From an uncultured Psychroserpens sp. (lineage in GTDB: Bacteria > Bacteroidota > Bacteroidia > Flavobacteriales > Flavobacteriaceae): a stretch of 64,000 bases of DNA. The stretch is from positions 124,001 to 188,000 of the forward strand of contig NZ_CANMVN010000003.1 of assembly GCF_947501425.1 (NCBI RefSeq). The letters are read 5' to 3'. Made by a program: the position numbers and the translations under genes. Of this stretch, positions 63,175-64,000 are shown piece by piece. How positions within the stretch are numbered: the stretch's first letter is position 1; each line of letters starts with the position of its first letter. The notes beneath the pieces were generated by a model that saw only the letters and a program-made list of their open reading frames with translations, was not told where the DNA came from and made no database searches.

Positions 63175-64000
63175 TTAGTTCGTTGGAAGAAATCCCATTT
63201 TTCCCATTTGGTAATCTCGCATGGCTTCCAGCAATTCTGTTTGCGAATTCATGACGTAAGGTCCGTAGGTAGCTACAGTTTCTTTAATTGGCTCACCAGA
63301 CAAAAACAAAAGTTTACTGTCTTGTTCTGCTTTGATTTTAAATCCGTCACCATCCTGATTGAACTCCATGAGTTGATTTTTGTCTAATTCTAGATCCTCC
63401 ACGCCATTCACTGTTACTTTTCCGTTGAGTAAATACAAGAATCCTTGATGAGAATTAGCATATTCAATTGCTTCTTCTCCATTAGTTTTTGCGTCGATCA
63501 TAAACGCATTTACAGGAGTTTGTGTTGCTATCTTTCCGAAGGAATTATTAAGTGTACCAGCAATAATTCTAGTTTCTACATTTTGATCTTCGGAAATGAT
63601 CACATTAAAATCCTCATGTCTGGCATGCTGATAATTGGCTTGTATCATTTTTTTCTCTGCGGGTAGATTTAACCAAAGCTGAATACCTTCTATAGTTCCC
63701 CCTTTTCTTATAAGATCTTTTGTTGGTCCTTCCGAATGAATAATACCGCGTCCAGCTGTAGTCCATTGCACATCACCAGCTTTTACAACGCTTTCGTGAC
63801 CTAAGGAATCTCTATGCAATTGTTCGCCTTGTACCAAAAATGTTACTGGCTCAAATCCTCTGTGTGGGTGTGGACCTAGATCAAAAGGGTTGTTGGTTTC
63901 CGAAATCTCATATGGACCATAATGATGTAACAATACAAACGGATCGATCATCTCAATAGCTTGTGTAGGGAATGGTTGTCGTAACCGAATTGGTCCCATA
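63175..64000 (-). CDS. pirin family protein, 5' end outside the window
   Basis: At least 274 aa; the frame reaches the right edge. The visible start MGPIRLRQPFPTQAIEMIDP begins inside the usual pirin N-terminal strand (the family has 10-20 more residues before it), so the true start is probably beyond 64000. It has the metal motif GPHPHRGFEPVTFLVQG and HSEGP, and a complete C-terminal cupin (FLFLSGEPI). It is paralogous to the adjacent 62444 gene and forms a two-gene operon with it. Confidence 0.85.
   Translation of the reverse strand, partial: MGPIRLRQPFPTQAIEMIDPFVLLHHYGPYEISETNNPFDLGPHPHRGFEPVTFLVQGEQLHRDSLGHESVVKAGDVQWTTAGRGIIHSEGPTKDLIRKGGTIEGIQLWLNLPAEKKMIQANYQHARHEDFNVIISEDQNVETRIIAGTLNNSFGKIATQTPVNAFMIDAKTNGEEAIEYANSHQGFLYLLNGKVTVNGVEDLELDKNQLMEFNQDGDGFKIKAEQDSKLLFLSGEPIKETVATYGPYVMNSQTELLEAMRDYQMGKMGFLPTN

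Overview
The window is chromosomal DNA from a member of the Bacteroidota, almost certainly a marine Flavobacteriaceae of the Olleya/Winogradskyella/Psychroserpens/Lacinutrix type. The evidence is low GC, absence of Shine-Dalgarno sites, several exact TAnnTTTG -7 promoter elements, a type IX secretion sorting domain, a TonB-linked outer-membrane receptor, and lineage families such as DUF4834, CAL67264-type small membrane protein and DUF3667. No tRNA, rRNA, CRISPR array, prophage or insertion sequence was seen. The gene content is mostly core-genome in character, with a few accessory islands of unknown function.

Layout. 1-4.5 kb: a BatA/vWA-type membrane protein cut by the left edge, a dihydroorotase homologue lacking most catalytic residues, a small membrane protein, an esterase and a GNAT. 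4.5-9.4 kb: metallo-hydrolase, an uncharacterised conserved protein, peroxiredoxin Bcp, endonuclease III without an Fe-S cluster, an unlisted 47-aa ORF and an ECF sigma factor. 9.6-13.5 kb: uvrA and a zinc-ribbon DUF3667 membrane protein. 13.6-16.5 kb: two paralogous secreted repeat proteins, each behind a sigma-54-like -24/-12 promoter, flanking an aspartyl/asparaginyl hydroxylase. 16.6-22.7 kb: an envelope glycan cluster (flippase, glycosyltransferase, lipoprotein, YfhO, DUF4834).

22.9-35.5 kb: outer-membrane and GNAT-like proteins, then a PLP enzyme pair that looks like the cysteate synthase/cysteate acyltransferase of sulfonolipid (capnine) synthesis, an S9 peptidase, YbaB, threonine aldolase, a zinc metalloprotease, a GNAT frame without a normal start codon, and prfB with its programmed +1 frameshift. 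35.5-43.8 kb: ArsC-like protein, TonB receptor, lipoprotein phosphoesterase, fumC and a T9SS cargo. 43.9-48.2 kb: histidine degradation genes hutI and hutG with a transglutaminase-like gene overlapping hutI.

48.2-59 kb: a minus-strand block whose core (50.5-59.0 kb) is seven genes of largely unknown function: a long coiled-coil protein, a 59-aa membrane peptide, a 347-aa protein, a classical AAA ATPase, a 411-aa protein and two membrane proteins. This is the best candidate for an undescribed system. It contains a highly structured intergenic repeat (57442-57560) and REP-like hairpins (52201-52295). 59-64 kb: an MBL-fold lipoprotein, two tiny membrane proteins, the translation factor EttA, a small membrane protein and two pirins, the second cut by the right edge.
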